Shown here: piece after piece, positions 10,439 to 22,235 of the stretch
Layout: each line of letters opens with the position of its first letter
How positions within the stretch are numbered: the first letter of the stretch is position 1
Assembly: GCA_007922225.1 (NCBI GenBank)
Contig: ML679962.1
Coordinates: 31,789,563-31,853,562, forward strand
Length of the DNA: 64,000 bases
Direction of reading: 5' to 3'
Origin: Emydura subglobosa
Taxonomy: Eukaryota > Chordata > Testudines > Chelidae
The notes under the pieces: generated by a model
Told to the model about the DNA's origin: nothing
What the model saw: only the letters and a program-made list of their open reading frames with translations
Databases searched by the model: none
Made by a program: the position numbers and the translations under genes

Positions 10439-11504
10439 ATGTCTTTTTAAGAGAAAATGGGAGAAGGGGAAGAATTGTCACTAGTTGAGCTGCCCAGTCT
10501 GTTCTTCAATGTATTATGTAATGCTCTGGTTACTGACTTCTGACAATTCAAAAAACTGACTTTTGAAAATCAATTAGCATTTTTTCTTATATTGCCAGGT
10601 CCACAAGCTCACGATAAGTTCAGAAAATATATAATAATAATTAGTAATAGAATATGTGGCTCCATATTTTTGAGTGAAGATTGTTTCATAATTCCTCGTT
10701 AAATAGAACAAGAAGTTTATCGGTAGCAAAGGCATGTGCCTACATTTAGGGAAATGAGTACAACATAAAGTTGACCCTTTGTAATGATAATGTGTGTCAT
10801 AGACTAACTCTAGAAGTATATTAGACCAGCTTCCTGATTCAAAGAATTATGTTTCTAGTGGAGATCCTGCAGTTCATAACAGAAGTCGATGAGAATTTTG
10901 TAAGCACACGGAAGCTGGGTCAGGCCTGTTGTGAATAATTTACTGAGACTCCCAAAAAGAATAAGGAAGAAAAGTCGCATAACCTGATTCTATATTATAT
11001 CTTTCGAGAAACCCATCTTTAGTCTGCGTATCCAGGGCAATTATAGTTCAATTTTTTCTTTCGTTTATTTCAGCACATATTTTCCCCTTGTCAGACAGAT
11101 AACTTATTCTCCAATATTAAGAGTCATATATATCTTCCTACAGTTACTAGGGCAGTACCCTTTTCATTTTCAAAACAGGGTTTAGACTATTCAAAAGGAT
11201 GGTCTCTGTCCTGACTGGAGCCGGCTTACATCAGCAGCCTACGTTTGATGTGTGACCATCACAAAAGAAGTTGAAGAAGACAACCATCTAAATTGAAAAT
11301 CAGATTATAGTACTCAAAGCCAATCAGTCCTCCTTTGCCTTTTTTGTGCTTGCCTTCATACATTACATTTGCATATATCTGTGGTACTGTATAGGTCTGT
11401 GATGTACATATTTAGAGCTATGGCTATGTGGAGCTGTGAAACCAATGTATGTTGCCAGCGAAGCTGGGGAAAGGATATTTCAATCGGTTTATAAAGAATT
11501 AATA
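10439..11504. other. Unassigned sequence
   Basis: AT-rich, no gene. It includes the repeat copy at 10865-10946. A homopurine stretch and an AATAATAATTAGTAATAG run occur at 10631-10650. Confidence 0.35.
10865..10946 (+). repeat. Unnamed interspersed repeat B, copy 1
   Basis: TGCAGTTCATAACAGAAGTCGATGAG, then TTTTGT, then GTGAATAATTTACTGA, are matched in order by 19250-19313 (TACAGTTCATACCGGAGTTGATCAAG, ATTTGT, CTGAATAATTTACTGA). The match is seen within the window; the family is unnamed by me. Confidence 0.5.
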
Positions 11505-11762
11505 AAATGTGACATGTTACCAGGACAGGATGGTACAAAACCGAGAGATCTGAAGAAACTTAACAATGAAATGGCTGAGTAGCTATCAAAAGCATACATT
11601 CTTTCATTAAAATCTGCCACAGGACTGCAAATGGAGTGGTTACCTTTAAAAGAGTCATTTGGCATGATCCTGGGAATGACAGAGCAATCAGCCTTACTTC
11701 AGCACCAGATCAATAGACTGAACCCGTAATTAAAGAAATTAGGAAGTTTGCAATATTGCTTT
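11505..11762 (+). mobile_element. CR1 reverse transcriptase fragment
   Basis: Translation from about 11520 gives PGQDGTKPRDLKKLNN followed by EMAE, a stop, then LSKAYILSLKSATG. This aligns with the CR1 ORF2 block PGPDGIHPR.LKELA.EIAEPL..IF..SL.TG at the start of the RT domain. The next block (GMILGMTEQSALLQHQ) corresponds to the DPGNYRPISLTSVP region in a shifted frame. The copy is decayed, with an in-frame TAG, and truncated on both sides. Confidence 0.75.
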
Positions 11763-13429
11763 GTGACTTCAAAACCAGGCAAATTTCATGAGAAAATATT
11801 TTTACTGCAGCTCTTGTAAACTCTTTGGGACTGGGACTAGATCAGTCTCCGTTTGTTGAGCAGACTGTGAACATTTGGGTCCAGATCCTGCCCCTATGCT
11901 TATTGAGAGAACTATCCACCTGGAAGGGGAGCTTAGGTACCGCTGTGACATTTTCCATCCTCCATCTTTGTAGCCAGCAGACATCTCTCTACACAGTCTG
12001 GAATCTGTGCAGGGAATGGGGTGGAGTCAGGACAGGATGCAGGGAGTAGTGGGTGGACTGACGGGAGAAAAGGGGAAGCCTATGGTCCACCGTCTGGACC
12101 AACAGATTTTACCTGTAAGACCCAGGCTATGTTATCTTTTCCACATGAATCTGTTCTTCTCATTGCCACCCTAGCAGTGAGACCTGAGTACTGCTGCTAC
12201 CAGGATGGAGAGGTAGAGATGCTTTCAGTGCCAAGATGCTGGTATGGCAGCCATGAATCATGTTCATGCTGTCTTGTGATTTCCACTGGCAGTAATTACT
12301 TATAGCATTACTAGCATGAGTGCCTAACACGTCAGCGATTAAGTATTATCAAAAATGTAAAGAAGACCTCAAAATCCACCCACCGGATCTGCTTTTGAGA
12401 GTCATAACAAGTAAGCTAAAGGGCCATTCCCCTAGCACAGGTAATCACATAACAGCAATGCTAAAGATCTTCCTTGTTTACAATTTATTCAGACAGATTT
12501 TAGTAGTACCTTTATTAGTAGCTGCAATTGATAAAGTGGGACAGCATTCTTCTCATCCTCACTATTGCACTGGTTCTACTGGTGACACTTTGTTAAGTGC
12601 AGTTGAGACTCAAAAAGAATTGAACTTTTGCATTTTAAGGGTTTTTCATGTCATCGTACATACCATGGCTTGCTTTTATTTTTAAAAAAATGCAGTGAGA
12701 GCAGCCATTGATCCACAGAGAACATAACAGGAGAAACCTATTGAACTGCTGTAGTTTACATGCCAGCCTTCAAAGCAGGTCTTCAAAGTGATCCAAAACT
12801 ATTTTATTCAAATCTTCTCTCAAGTCTCCAACAGAAATGGAAAAAGACACACGTAGGGAATCCATCCTTCAAAGTTTTGAGTTCTGTAGTTCAAGAAAAA
12901 AAGCTGTTACGTATCTGATGCCAGCTTTATAGCAGCCAAAGATGGCAACTTGCTATTTGTTGGGGTCAGGAACTGTAAAGAGGGCATAAGGGGAGAAGAA
13001 ATAGATACCTAGTATTTTACCAAAATGATATTTGCTTTGACAAATATTCTCTGGGAAAAATAAATATTTCCTCAGCACTGCAATTAACTGTGATCACCCC
13101 GCCCCCCTTTTTAATTCAAATGTTGCTATCTTGTGAATTATCCAAGGGAAACCTAATTTTAAAATACATTCACCATAATATCTAGATGGTCAAAGGTAAC
13201 AGCTAAAATTAAACAGATTTTTCTGAACCAAAATAAATTAGACACTCACAAATACTTAGTAAAAGCAAACCTATGATTCAAGGTTTCATCTCTTCTGAGT
13301 AGCACAAAATGCTGTGATTTTCCTGTATAAGTCTTTTGCATTGCTCCTATACCTGCAAAGTATATAATAGCTGGAGTGTGTAGCTCTAGAATTTTCTTCA
13401 TAAGCCTTATTCACACGGTTACCAATCAG
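11763..13429. other. Unassigned sequence
   Basis: Three overlapping plus-strand frames at 11825-12685 (74, 94 and 121 codons) are consecutive but in different frames and show no domain. ACTCTTTGGGACTGGGACTA at 11819 resembles a MIR-type SINE tail. A C/G-run CCCCGCCCCCC lies near 13098. No gene is supported. Confidence 0.35.
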
Positions 13430-13748
13430 TGAAACCAAGAGTTTAACAGTGTTCAATAAAGGATTGGACATTGGATACAATGCTACAAAGTCACATGAGA
13501 AAGGATTAAAAAAAACCCAATGGTTTTGGAAGGGATATAAATCCTCAAGCTTCTGGGCATAAATAAACCTCTAACTAATTGGGGGTTAGGAAGAAACTTT
13601 CCTGAGGGCATGTTATTTTATAGCTGCCTGCTGCAGGGTGTTTACATCTGCCTCTTAAACATCTAATACTGGTCACTGTCATAAAAAGGAGTAGACCGGA
13701 TTAGATTAGATGGACCATTAGTCTGATCAATATGGCCATTTCTAAAAT
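13430..13748 (+). mobile_element. CR1 ORF2 end and 3' UTR
   Basis: GTTCAATAAAGGATTGGACATT matches the CR1 block FKKGLD near the ORF2 end. The 3' UTR blocks follow in order: ATAAATCCTCAAGCTTC, GGGGTTAGGAAGAAACTTTCC, GCCTGCTGCAGGGTGTTTACATC, CATCTAATACTGGTCACTGTC, GATGGACCATTAGTCTGATC and ATGGCCATTTCTAAA. The copy is plus-strand, 5'-truncated and non-coding. Confidence 0.85.
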
Positions 13749-13867
13749 TCTTCTGCGTGCAGAGCTCTTACTGAGGTCAATGGAAATTCCACTCAAAGAC
13801 AATATGTGGGATTGGGTCAAAGGTGTTCATTGGAATATTGCTGTCCTGACTTTGTCGTTAAGTGAGA

Positions 13868-13964
13868 TGGACAAGGAAGGTGACATGATATCTTTTATTT
13901 GACCAATTTCTGATGGTCAAAGAGACAAGTTTTGGAGCTCCACAGAGCTTGTCTTCAGGTCTTG
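13868..13964 (-). mobile_element. Interspersed repeat (GATATCTTTTATTTGACC type)
   Basis: AAGGTGACATGATATCTTTTATTTGACCAATTTCTGATGG, AGAGACAAGTTTTGGAGCTCCACAGAGCTTGTCTTCAGGTC matches a repeat I know from turtle genomes; a second copy is at 61697-61775. The strand is given relative to the usual description and is uncertain. Confidence 0.6.
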
Positions 13965-14059
13965 TGGTTAACTAGCATTCTGTTATCATCACCTAGCAAA
14001 ACTAATCCAATGCATTTTTCAAATTGTCTAGCCTGGTTGTTTGCTAGCAGCTGTTCCAA

Positions 14060-14420
14060 ATAGATTAGATGCTCTTGTGCTTTGTGACACAAGAGAACTC
14101 CGAGTTTCTCCATCTGTCTAGTACCATGACAGCAACATTTTTCTCAATGGTTTTCTTACATCACCTGTTTCTCTTTTCCGTCCTCCTCCAGTCCAGGGCT
14201 CTATGAGGAATGAGGGCTTGTTTTGATACATACAACATGCCTAAACCACTTCAGAATTCTTTCTTAGATCCTTGTCTCTACAGTCGTTTACCAGTCCTAT
14301 GTGACACATCAATATTAGTTACTTTATCCCACCACTACACACTGAGTATTCTCCACAAACCTCTTTGATGAAATGTGTGACGTTTCCTGTTTTGGGCTTC
14401 TAGCATTTGCCAAGTTTCAG
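14060..14420 (-). mobile_element. Non-LTR retrotransposon RT C-terminus
   Basis: Read on the minus strand, the peptide near 14370-14330 is FHQRGLWRILSV, stop, WWDKVTNIDVSHRTG, and further on RILKWFRHVV. These match the C-terminal part of LINE ORF2 proteins outside the CR1 clade, with the pattern F..RCLR.ILGI.W.DK.TN.EVL.RTG...RRL.W.GHV.RM. At least two stops and a frameshift are present. The exact clade (R4, Vingi, Rex or RTE-like) cannot be settled by eye. It is a dead fragment of about 360 bp. Confidence 0.65.
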
Positions 14421-14499
14421 AAGCTAGGGATAGGTGCTCTTCGTATTATGAAAAAGAAATAAAATGGTGATAGAGAAAATAACTTCTTCCACAGCAGTT

Positions 14500-14530
14500 T
14501 AATAATAATAATAATAACAATAATATAATG
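14500..14530 (+). repeat. (AAT)n microsatellite
   Basis: Six consecutive AAT/ATA units with a single interruption, TAATAATAATAATAATAACAATAATATAAT. Confidence 0.85.
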
Positions 14531-14904
14531 GAGCATATGTTTTATATTTCTATTTATTTATTTCCTGAAACAAGTAATGTAAGAAGGAAAATAAACCTTT
14601 TTTCTCCAATCTCAAGTCAGACACCACTTTATATTAATTTAATATTGCACTAAAATCAAGTATCCTTTTCCTAATACTGGGACCATCCTTAGGTACAGAA
14701 CATCCTAATTGATGCACAAAATCTCTTCAGTGTGGAATCTATCCATGGGCATGATCTAGAAAGACACTCATTCTTTTCAGTTGGTGTGGGATCAGGCCCA
14801 ATGTTAGAAAAACTCAAGATTATTTTATTGAATTTCTGGAGGCTATAGATAGTACAGTTGCATAATGTCTACTGATTTCCTGGGCAAGGAGAACCAGGAC
14901 AATT
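14531..14904. other. Unassigned sequence
   Basis: AT-rich; nothing recognised. Confidence 0.35.
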
Positions 14905-14977
14905 GGGGTGAAATCCTCACCCCATTGAAGTAAGTAGCAAAACTCCCACTGAATTCCATGGGACCAGGATTTCATCC
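14905..14977. repeat. GGGTGAAATCC palindrome, copy 1
   Basis: GGGGTGAAATCCTCACCCC at the left is complementary to GGACCAGGATTTCATCC at the right, with inner AAACTCCCACTGAATTCCATGG. It is a 73 bp palindrome of the same family as 24023-24096, with which it aligns end to end. Confidence 0.8.
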
Positions 14978-17938
14978 TTGCTTTGTTTTGTGGTTTTTCC
15001 TTGTATCTTATTTTAGATTTGTCCTATTTCTCCTCATGCAATGACAAAATAAGTTACATGTGCAATGCTTGCTCATGGAATTAGGCATACTAAATACATT
15101 AAGAATAATTTGTTACCTTGAATAATGTTTATGTTCTTATTTCTGCCTTATTCTTCCTCATTGCACTGTGAGCGATAATGGGAGTTGCATGCCTCACTGC
15201 ACCTAATGTGAACTTGACCTTTCATGTACAGACAGGTAGGTACATTTCCAATGGCCAGTGTTTGGAAGAAGGAAAGAGCCTTCTAAAGCAATGGTGAAAT
15301 CTTATTTGAAAGCTGTGAGGAGATGAACTTTACCAGAAATGAAATTGTTTTTTGTCACAGTTTTTCTGTATTAGTCATTTTCACAATGACTTTTGTGGAT
15401 CAAAGTTAAGTTGAATAGCTTGCATTTCGTAGATTAATCCAGTCTGTGAAAGGCACAGAAAGGTGAGTGGACTGGAGTGGCTACTCGAGTTGTAACATAT
15501 GGAACTAATTTGTAATTTTGCTTTCAGAGATCTCTTAGATGAATGGATGATAATGCAATAAAGCATGAAATGAGGGGAAAAAGGCAAAAAAAGGGACTTA
15601 CAGTGTGAGGAGGCATTAGCAAAAGCATAGAGGACAATCTCAGAAACAAATGGGGACACATTATTCCTGAAAAATCAAAATGCCTAATGTTCTGGATGGT
15701 GTGGATAAAGGCTGGAGAATCAGACTGCTGGAAGGCATGCAGAATCTCTGTTGTTACTACTAAAAAAATTTCAGGTGCCAAAAGTAAAAGACTACACAAA
15801 ATATATCACATAGAAAATACAGAAAGCTGAAGCGTGTTTCGTGTTTACATATCCTTTTCAATATTGTTCTGGGATGATCTCTGTGGATGTGTAAGCAGTG
15901 ATCATGCTTTTTCTACCTGGGGGCCCAATTCTACTCATGTGAGTAAAGATTAATTGTAGAAGGATCACTCACTTTGGACATGAGTCAACAACCCTTACTG
16001 AAGTAATTGCTTTTCAGACGATGGTAACAGATTAGGATTGTGAAAATTGTTTCACCTCATTTTTTTATTTATTTGTTTGTTTGTTTTCCTGTGTCATTTC
16101 AGTGTATTGGATAGTTATAGATGTTTATTGACATGCTAAATGATTGGTTGCTTGCAATACTTTCCACCATGAAAATGAATTGTTTCCAGTAAACTTGGCA
16201 CATCTGTAAAGTTTTTTTTTGCAAAACTGGCCTTAAAAATGGTCAATTAATCAATTTTTGCATGTTACTCTTAGATTAAGGGGGTTATAGGGACTAATTG
16301 TGTTTCCAACTATATAACATTGATTTTTCTAAATGGCCTGGCTTGTCACTTTTTGGCCACTGCGTAATAAATGTTTAATGCATAAGGTACTTAGTGTTTA
16401 GAACATACTACAAAAATAAAAGGACTAAAAGTTATAGATTTTGAAAACTCATCAGACCATTTCAGTTCTTCTGTATCACAGCATTTACAGTCACGGCTCT
16501 GCAGACACAATGAATAATGTCACTAAAGCGTTCAAAGTTGCAGAAATAAGGACATTCACTTTTTCCAAGACAAATTAATTAATTAGCATTTTGTAAATGG
16601 CACATAGCTAAATCAGCTGGGGACTGATTGAATAGGGATATCAAAACTGATAACTACCATTCTTCTCAAAGTTACAGTCACTGGAGGTGAATGGCTAGCA
16701 AGGGGGATGGATTGTAAGTTAAAATGATTTAAACTGTTTTTAATGTACTTGTTGGTCTTATTACTCTCCTTTTTCCTCTTTTTATAGTTCCCTTTTCCTT
16801 TACAGTGACTCTAGAGTGTGAATTCCACTAAAGCAGTCCTTGGTTAGGATGGAGGCTTGGAATGGTAGAAGAGTGCCTTGCTTTATCTGTGAAATGGATT
16901 GTGGTGAGGGATAGATAACTTCAGGATGTTTCAAGAACTGCCCAGACAAGAAACTGTGAAGGCCCGATTCTTGGTTCAAATCAATAGCATCTTTATTGAA
17001 ATTATTGAAATTGAGTTATATCCATGTTTACCATGTGTAAGTGACCAGAGAATAAGGCCTTCATCTTCTGCACCATTGGAAAGCTGAGGGATCCTAGACA
17101 CCCACCGAGGCATATCGCTGATGGTTTATGAATTATTAGACCCTAGTCACAAAATTCATATTATACTCTTGTACTAGTATCCTGGCTTCTGACCCAACAA
17201 GTCCTCTTCTATACCTAGATTAACGTAATGCCGGATCCTGAACTCCTTACCCAAGCAAAACCTCCGCAGATTTCAGTAGCAGTTTTGCCCAAGGGCAGCT
17301 GCTCAACATCAACTCCATAGTGAATGTCTTAAGATCAGAACATATTCACTGAAATCTATTGATCCAGGAACATGAGTCATTTGGCATAATACTCAAAGTA
17401 TTTATTATCATAGCTATCTTTGTATTGCCATCTGACTCATCATGCTTTGTAAGGATAATATAGAATAGGTCATTTTTCCAGTTGCTCAAGAATTTAACAT
17501 TTTGTCCTACAACTACACTGTCAGTACCTCTTGAAAGGACTCAAGATGTTGTATTAATTCATGCTGGAAAACTGGCAGTTGCGACACATCTTATGGCATC
17601 TTTAAAAAACAGACCAGTCATACTTTTAATTGCTTAATTCATCACAGCAGGATGAGTTGTAGCTCTCAAGGACATTAGGTACTGTATTTACACTTTCTAC
17701 AATGTTCTATAGGTCATTTCCTTTATGAAAGACAGCTGCATTCAGTGAATTGTTGTCTCAGATGGCTTGATCATGCAACCATGAATCATCACAAGACTGC
17801 TTTTAGTGGAAGATGACCCAAGATCTAAGACCTAGCTAGATAAGACCTCACCGGTGTGTGAATGGACTTAGGTGATCAAGCTTACAACACCAGAGCCACT
17901 TGTCCAAACTTGTTCTCCTGGTCCAGCAAAACACAATG

Positions 17939-17946
17939 TGACGTCA
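17939..17946. promoter_or_regulatory. CRE-like palindrome TGACGTCA
   Basis: A perfect consensus CREB/ATF binding site. Because of its CpG it is expected less often than chance in vertebrate DNA, but one site without promoter context does not establish function. Confidence 0.2.
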
Positions 17947-19249
17947 GATTTAAAATCTCATCAGAAAGCCTGAATGCTGAGAGGGGTCTCCTTGAGTCAT
18001 GGATAATTTGAGATTAGAATCAAGGATCCCAGTCTACTGTATTAACCAATAGACTGGTTGCTTCCCTCCACCTGGAGATATGTTGCTTCTATTATCAAAC
18101 AACCTGTCTCATCACATTAGCAAAATGCCTTAAAAATGTTAACGGTGTGTAACCACTTTCACTGCACATGCTAAGAAAAGAGTTTAAAACAATTAGCTGT
18201 TTTGTTTGTATGTAAAGTGTGACCGTCAATTGTTGATCAGGTCCCCTAAAAGTTACTCACTTACCACAATTTTTTAAATAGATTATACGAGTCAGCATGC
18301 TCATTTCTTTCACTGTATGTTAATGAACTCCTAACTGTTCTCCTACAGGTTACTCATTACTGCATTACAAGGAATTTCATTCAGGCTGAACTGACACTTA
18401 ATGAATCAACAGACAGTTTTTACGTTGGTTCATGGCTGTGTTGAATGGCTTTAAAGATCATCTGATTTCAGAGCTGAAAAGTATATCTTTAAGAGTAAAT
18501 TGTATTGTTTGTATATGTGCAGTGATATATATTTGAATATCAGGCTACATGATTAGAGATATACAAATACTGCCTGCCAAAGTTGGATCATGATTTTTTT
18601 TTAATTCATAGAGTGATCAAAGTGAGCAATGTAGGTCTTCCATAGGTTTTAGAACTATGTATATCACGAAGCATGATATGACATGAAGTCCCTCATTAAC
18701 AGCTGTAAGTAATGGCTTCTATGTTCCATACTGATATAGTATTTGTGTTTTTGAGCCCAAGTACCTGTTACTGCATCATTTTCTAATAAAAATGAATTTC
18801 AAACTGTTGCATCTCCTATAACAAATTAACTCCAGGGATATCTTTCAGCACACAGTACTGCCTATTTTCTGATGGCATTTGATTTGGGAGAATACTACCC
18901 AATGCATTTCATATAGCAGGCCACTAACCTTCTTACTGGAGATCATGTGTAATTGAAACCGATTGTTTAGCCTGCTTTAAAAGAAATCAGGCACTGCACT
19001 TCTCCCTGTTGTTTCATAAAAGTGTGGAATAACCTTTTAGAAAAATGTGCAAGGAGAAAGATCATAGCAATGGCTAGCTGCAGATATACCTGGATACATT
19101 ATTTCCCAGAAACTCTAAATGGAAACTTCAATTTGCAAGAGAGCTCTGAAATTGTCTGGTTCTAAGCTTGTACAGTCAGGTGTTCTGGTCAGTATATGCT
19201 TCTCACAGCTAAGCGATTGCCTGGGGAGCTGCTTGTTTTACGCTAATTA

Positions 19250-19313
19250 TTGCAGAAGATTTTACAGTTCATACCGGAGTTGATCAAGCTATTTGTACTG
19301 AATAATTTACTGA
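19250..19313 (+). repeat. Unnamed interspersed repeat B, copy 2
   Basis: Matches 10865-10946 in three ordered blocks, ending in the near-identical TGAATAATTTACTGA. Same orientation, 8.4 kb away. Confidence 0.5.
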
Positions 19314-21712
19314 CAGAATTTAACTATTTTCTGTTCAGGAATCAGCTGAGAGCAGACTTGGATTCTGTACAGACGTATTCATTATACAAAATGATTTGAC
19401 AGCCTGTAGATTGCTCACAGATATTCATCTCCACTATTGTTATGGCGTTATAATCTGTTCCTGCTAGTTAATACTGGCAGTCTCAACTGAAAGCCATTGA
19501 CTGGATAAAAATAGACATCAAATTACAGTCTCAACTTAGAGGTCCACTTTGAGCCATATTAGCAGCAAAACATTGGGAAGCCTGAACAGCGGTAGGGCAT
19601 GTCCTATGGATAAAAGTAAGATTTCACTCTCCATACCTCAGAGTCTGGCACCTTTCATGCATGCTAATATTCATGTTCTTGTATAGTACAAAAAATTGGA
19701 AAATGAATTTCTTCTTACTTACCTCAGAAGACCTGAGTTGAGCAGACTCTATTTCCTTGGCTGTCATTTTATTACTTAGTGCCCTTGGTCAAATTAGGGG
19801 TAGGGGAAGTGGTAAACCCATGCTGAGGCCAAAAGCTCCATTTATTTACAATGTTAAATAAGACACCATTTCATAGTATATACAGATCTTCATACTATGA
19901 TCCTTATTGTTTTCTTATGTTTTTTTTGTTTGTTTTGTTCAGCAGTTAATATTTGTGTTTAAGTGATCATCATTGGATGTCAGATTTAACACATAGAGAT
20001 ACACAGAGGCAGTTCACATTGCTCAGGGTCTGATCAAAATTGTTCCCTGAGCAAATTGTTTCAGGCTCTTAGCAACTTCATACATCACTGCATCTGTGAT
20101 GCATGGTTCATGTTTTGAAGGTTATTTTTTCAATCATGAGAGTTGGAAACTTACCCTTTTTTTCCCTTAGATTCCATAGTCATAGAAAGGGTCTTGGATT
20201 AAGTTTCAATACAATATTTTAAACTCTTTTATGCTTTTCAGGAAATAAACTGATGTGATGAGCTGCAGAAAAAAAGGTGGGGGAGGAGGAATGATTGAGA
20301 AGTAAAATGTATATGCAGCAAGTCCTATAGTAACAAATGATGGAGCATTTCCAAAAGTTTGAGGGTCTGTAATCAGTCCATTTATGCAGTCAGTTTGGTT
20401 TTTGCTCCTGACTTACTAAATTCTTGAATAATAGTTTCATGATTTGAGCCTGCAAAACTGTATCACTTCTCCTCTCGGTTTGAAATACCACTTTCCTGGT
20501 ACATTCCAGGGATGGACCAAATTCCCCATTTGGATATGTGTCTGTGCAGCTCCAGCCCCCTCACTTTTAACTTAGTAGAGTCAGGTGTATCTAAGAACTT
20601 AACCTTAGCTTTAAGTACCAGGATAATAGAGAGGATTCCACTATTGGTCATTGGTTCTCTAGTAGCTGATCATCGAATCATCCTGCCAGGCGGTTTTTGG
20701 ATTTATTAGCATACAGTCTTCACACATGCACATACCTCTTCCCTTCATTGCTATTGTACCTACAAGCTTGGATCTCAACTAGGATATGTCACACAGAGGG
20801 ACATGCCAGACAGTGTCACTGGGCTGGCTTTAATTTTGGTTCCTCATCAAGGTTTTTTTCAACTTCCTCCAGTTATCTCTAGTTCACCTAGAAGCCTGCA
20901 ACTGCACAATGCTGCCATTTGATTTAATCACTCATAAATCAGCCATATAAAAATGTATTAATGGTTTTTTGTTTCTTTTCTGCCCCAATCTCTCCTAAAT
21001 AATTCATTTTTAATTTACTCAACATTGCCAAAACACGGATGTTGGCATTATTTGCCCAAAGTTAATAGAAAAATAGGAGAGCCCAGGAAAAATATTTGGT
21101 AACCGTGTTGAAATCCTTACAAACTTGTACTTACCTATATCTATAGGTAGATATAGATTCAACATAGCGGAGGACTGATTTTTAATCAGAGAAGCCACAT
21201 GTTCATAGGTACATAGCAAATGGATGGACTATATGGTATAATACTTTCAGCTGGCTAATGAGCTTTAAAAAATTGCATTCGGGGATCAAACTCTTCTGGA
21301 ATCAAAGGCAAAAATGTATAAAAGGAAATTCTCTTCTATAGTATGGTATGGCACACTTTTTCTCTCTTATGACATAGCTTAGCTGGAGAGTGTATATGCA
21401 GCAAGTCAGTGTGTTGGTGTTTCTACAACAAATTGTATCTATGGGCAACAAAAAGGCATGTATTGATCCTTTATTGTGTATGCAAACGGTATGCCTAATC
21501 TTTGAAAGCCTATTCAAAAGACCCAGTTAGTATTTTAATATCAGGATACACCACTTGCCAACGGAAGTTAGATCTGAATAAAGGCTACAGGATTGAGCCC
21601 AGTATACTTCAGTGATTGACAGTGAACTGAAGTAGTTCACTGATGTCCCATGAACTGATATTGTCTGTGTTGTATAGTGGCATTATTATGTATTTGTATT
21701 AGTGTAACACGT

Positions 21713-21822
21713 AAGGCTATGTGTACACTACAATCAAACAACTGGCACTGGTCTGTGTCAGCTGATTCAGGCTTACAAGGCTCAGGCTATGGAGCTGTTT
21801 AATTGCATTATAGACATACTCT
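21713..21822. mobile_element. MITE-like element (CTATGTGTACACTAC type)
   Basis: AAGGCTATGTGTACACTAC at the left is complementary, with mismatches, to the right end GCATTATAGACATACTCT. The interior has GTCAGCTGATTCAGGCTTACAAGG and GCTGTTTAATTGCA. This is a complete, about 110 bp non-autonomous element of the group whose ends read CTATGTCTACACTAC in turtles. It abuts the SINE-type element that follows. Confidence 0.7.
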
Positions 21823-21984
21823 AAGAGCCCTGGTCATTTCATGGACCAAGACCCCATTGCGCTAGGTGCTGTACAAGTATAGAAGAAAATGACAGGCCCT
21901 ATCCCAAAGTGCTTACAATCTAAGTATAAAACAAGAGACATCAGATGGGTGTAGGCTCATAGTTGGGGGAGTACAAGGAAATAC

Positions 21985-22107
21985 AGAGGCAATATTCCTT
22001 ACATCTGACGAAGTGGGTTGCAGACCACGAAAGCTTACGCCCGCAGAAATTAAATTTGTTAGTCTTTAAAGTGCTACAGACTCTTGTTGTGTTTTTTAGA
22101 GGCAATA
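21985..22107. repeat. Target-site duplication AGAGGCAATA
   Basis: AGAGGCAATA occurs at 21985-21994 and again at 22098-22107, exactly flanking the 103 bp insert. The host repeat reads continuously when the insert and one copy are removed. The 10 bp duplication shows that the insert arrived by integration. Confidence 0.8.
21995..22097 (+). mobile_element. Nested short insert (GAAGTGGGTT...CACGAAAGCTT)
   Basis: TCTGACGAAGTGGGTTGCAG, CCACGAAAGCTTACGCC and AAATTTGTTAGTCTTTAAAGTGC are the signature of a very common turtle/crocodilian interspersed repeat. The insert is 103 bp and ends in GTTTTTT. It is inserted into the SINE-type repeat with a 10 bp target-site duplication, so it is younger than its host. 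I do not assert a family name. Confidence 0.8.
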
Positions 22108-22235
22108 CTGGTTAGCATGATAGGCTGTGTTATCAGCCCACCGGCCGACTAGAAGTTATCAAGTTGTTTTATAGGCATCAGAGCAAAGGAATTTTCAGGA
22201 GGATAATAAGGTTGCTTTGTGGATATTTACAGGTT

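Larger units (their letters stand above)
14978..21712. other. Long repeat-poor AT-rich stretch
   Basis: About 6.7 kb in which I recognise almost no mobile DNA, against several elements per kilobase elsewhere. Exceptions are a possible CTCATGTGAGTAA fragment near 15930 and the repeat B copy at 19250-19313. No exon or long frame is seen (frames of 91-92 codons on the minus strand at 15381-15799 overlap each other). A consensus cAMP-response palindrome lies at 17939. Conserved regulatory sequence is a possibility but cannot be judged from one genome. Confidence 0.4.
21823..22235 (-). mobile_element. MIR-type SINE tail with extended 3' unit
   Basis: GACCAAGACCCCATTGCGCTAGGTGCTGTACAAGTATAGAAG and CCCAAAGTGCTTACAATCTAA are the reverse complement of the SINE tail seen at 47340-47445. 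The sequence continues with GGTTAGCATGATAGGCTGTGT and GCATCAGAGCAAAGGAATTTTCAGGAGG, which I know as the continuation of this repeat in turtles. It is split by the insertion at 21995-22097. The 110-codon frame at 22164-22496 starts in it and is incidental. Confidence 0.7.

Noticed and set aside
12320..12685. 121-codon plus-strand frame after two other frames
   Set aside because: Three adjoining frames in different phases, without splice sites or known motifs.
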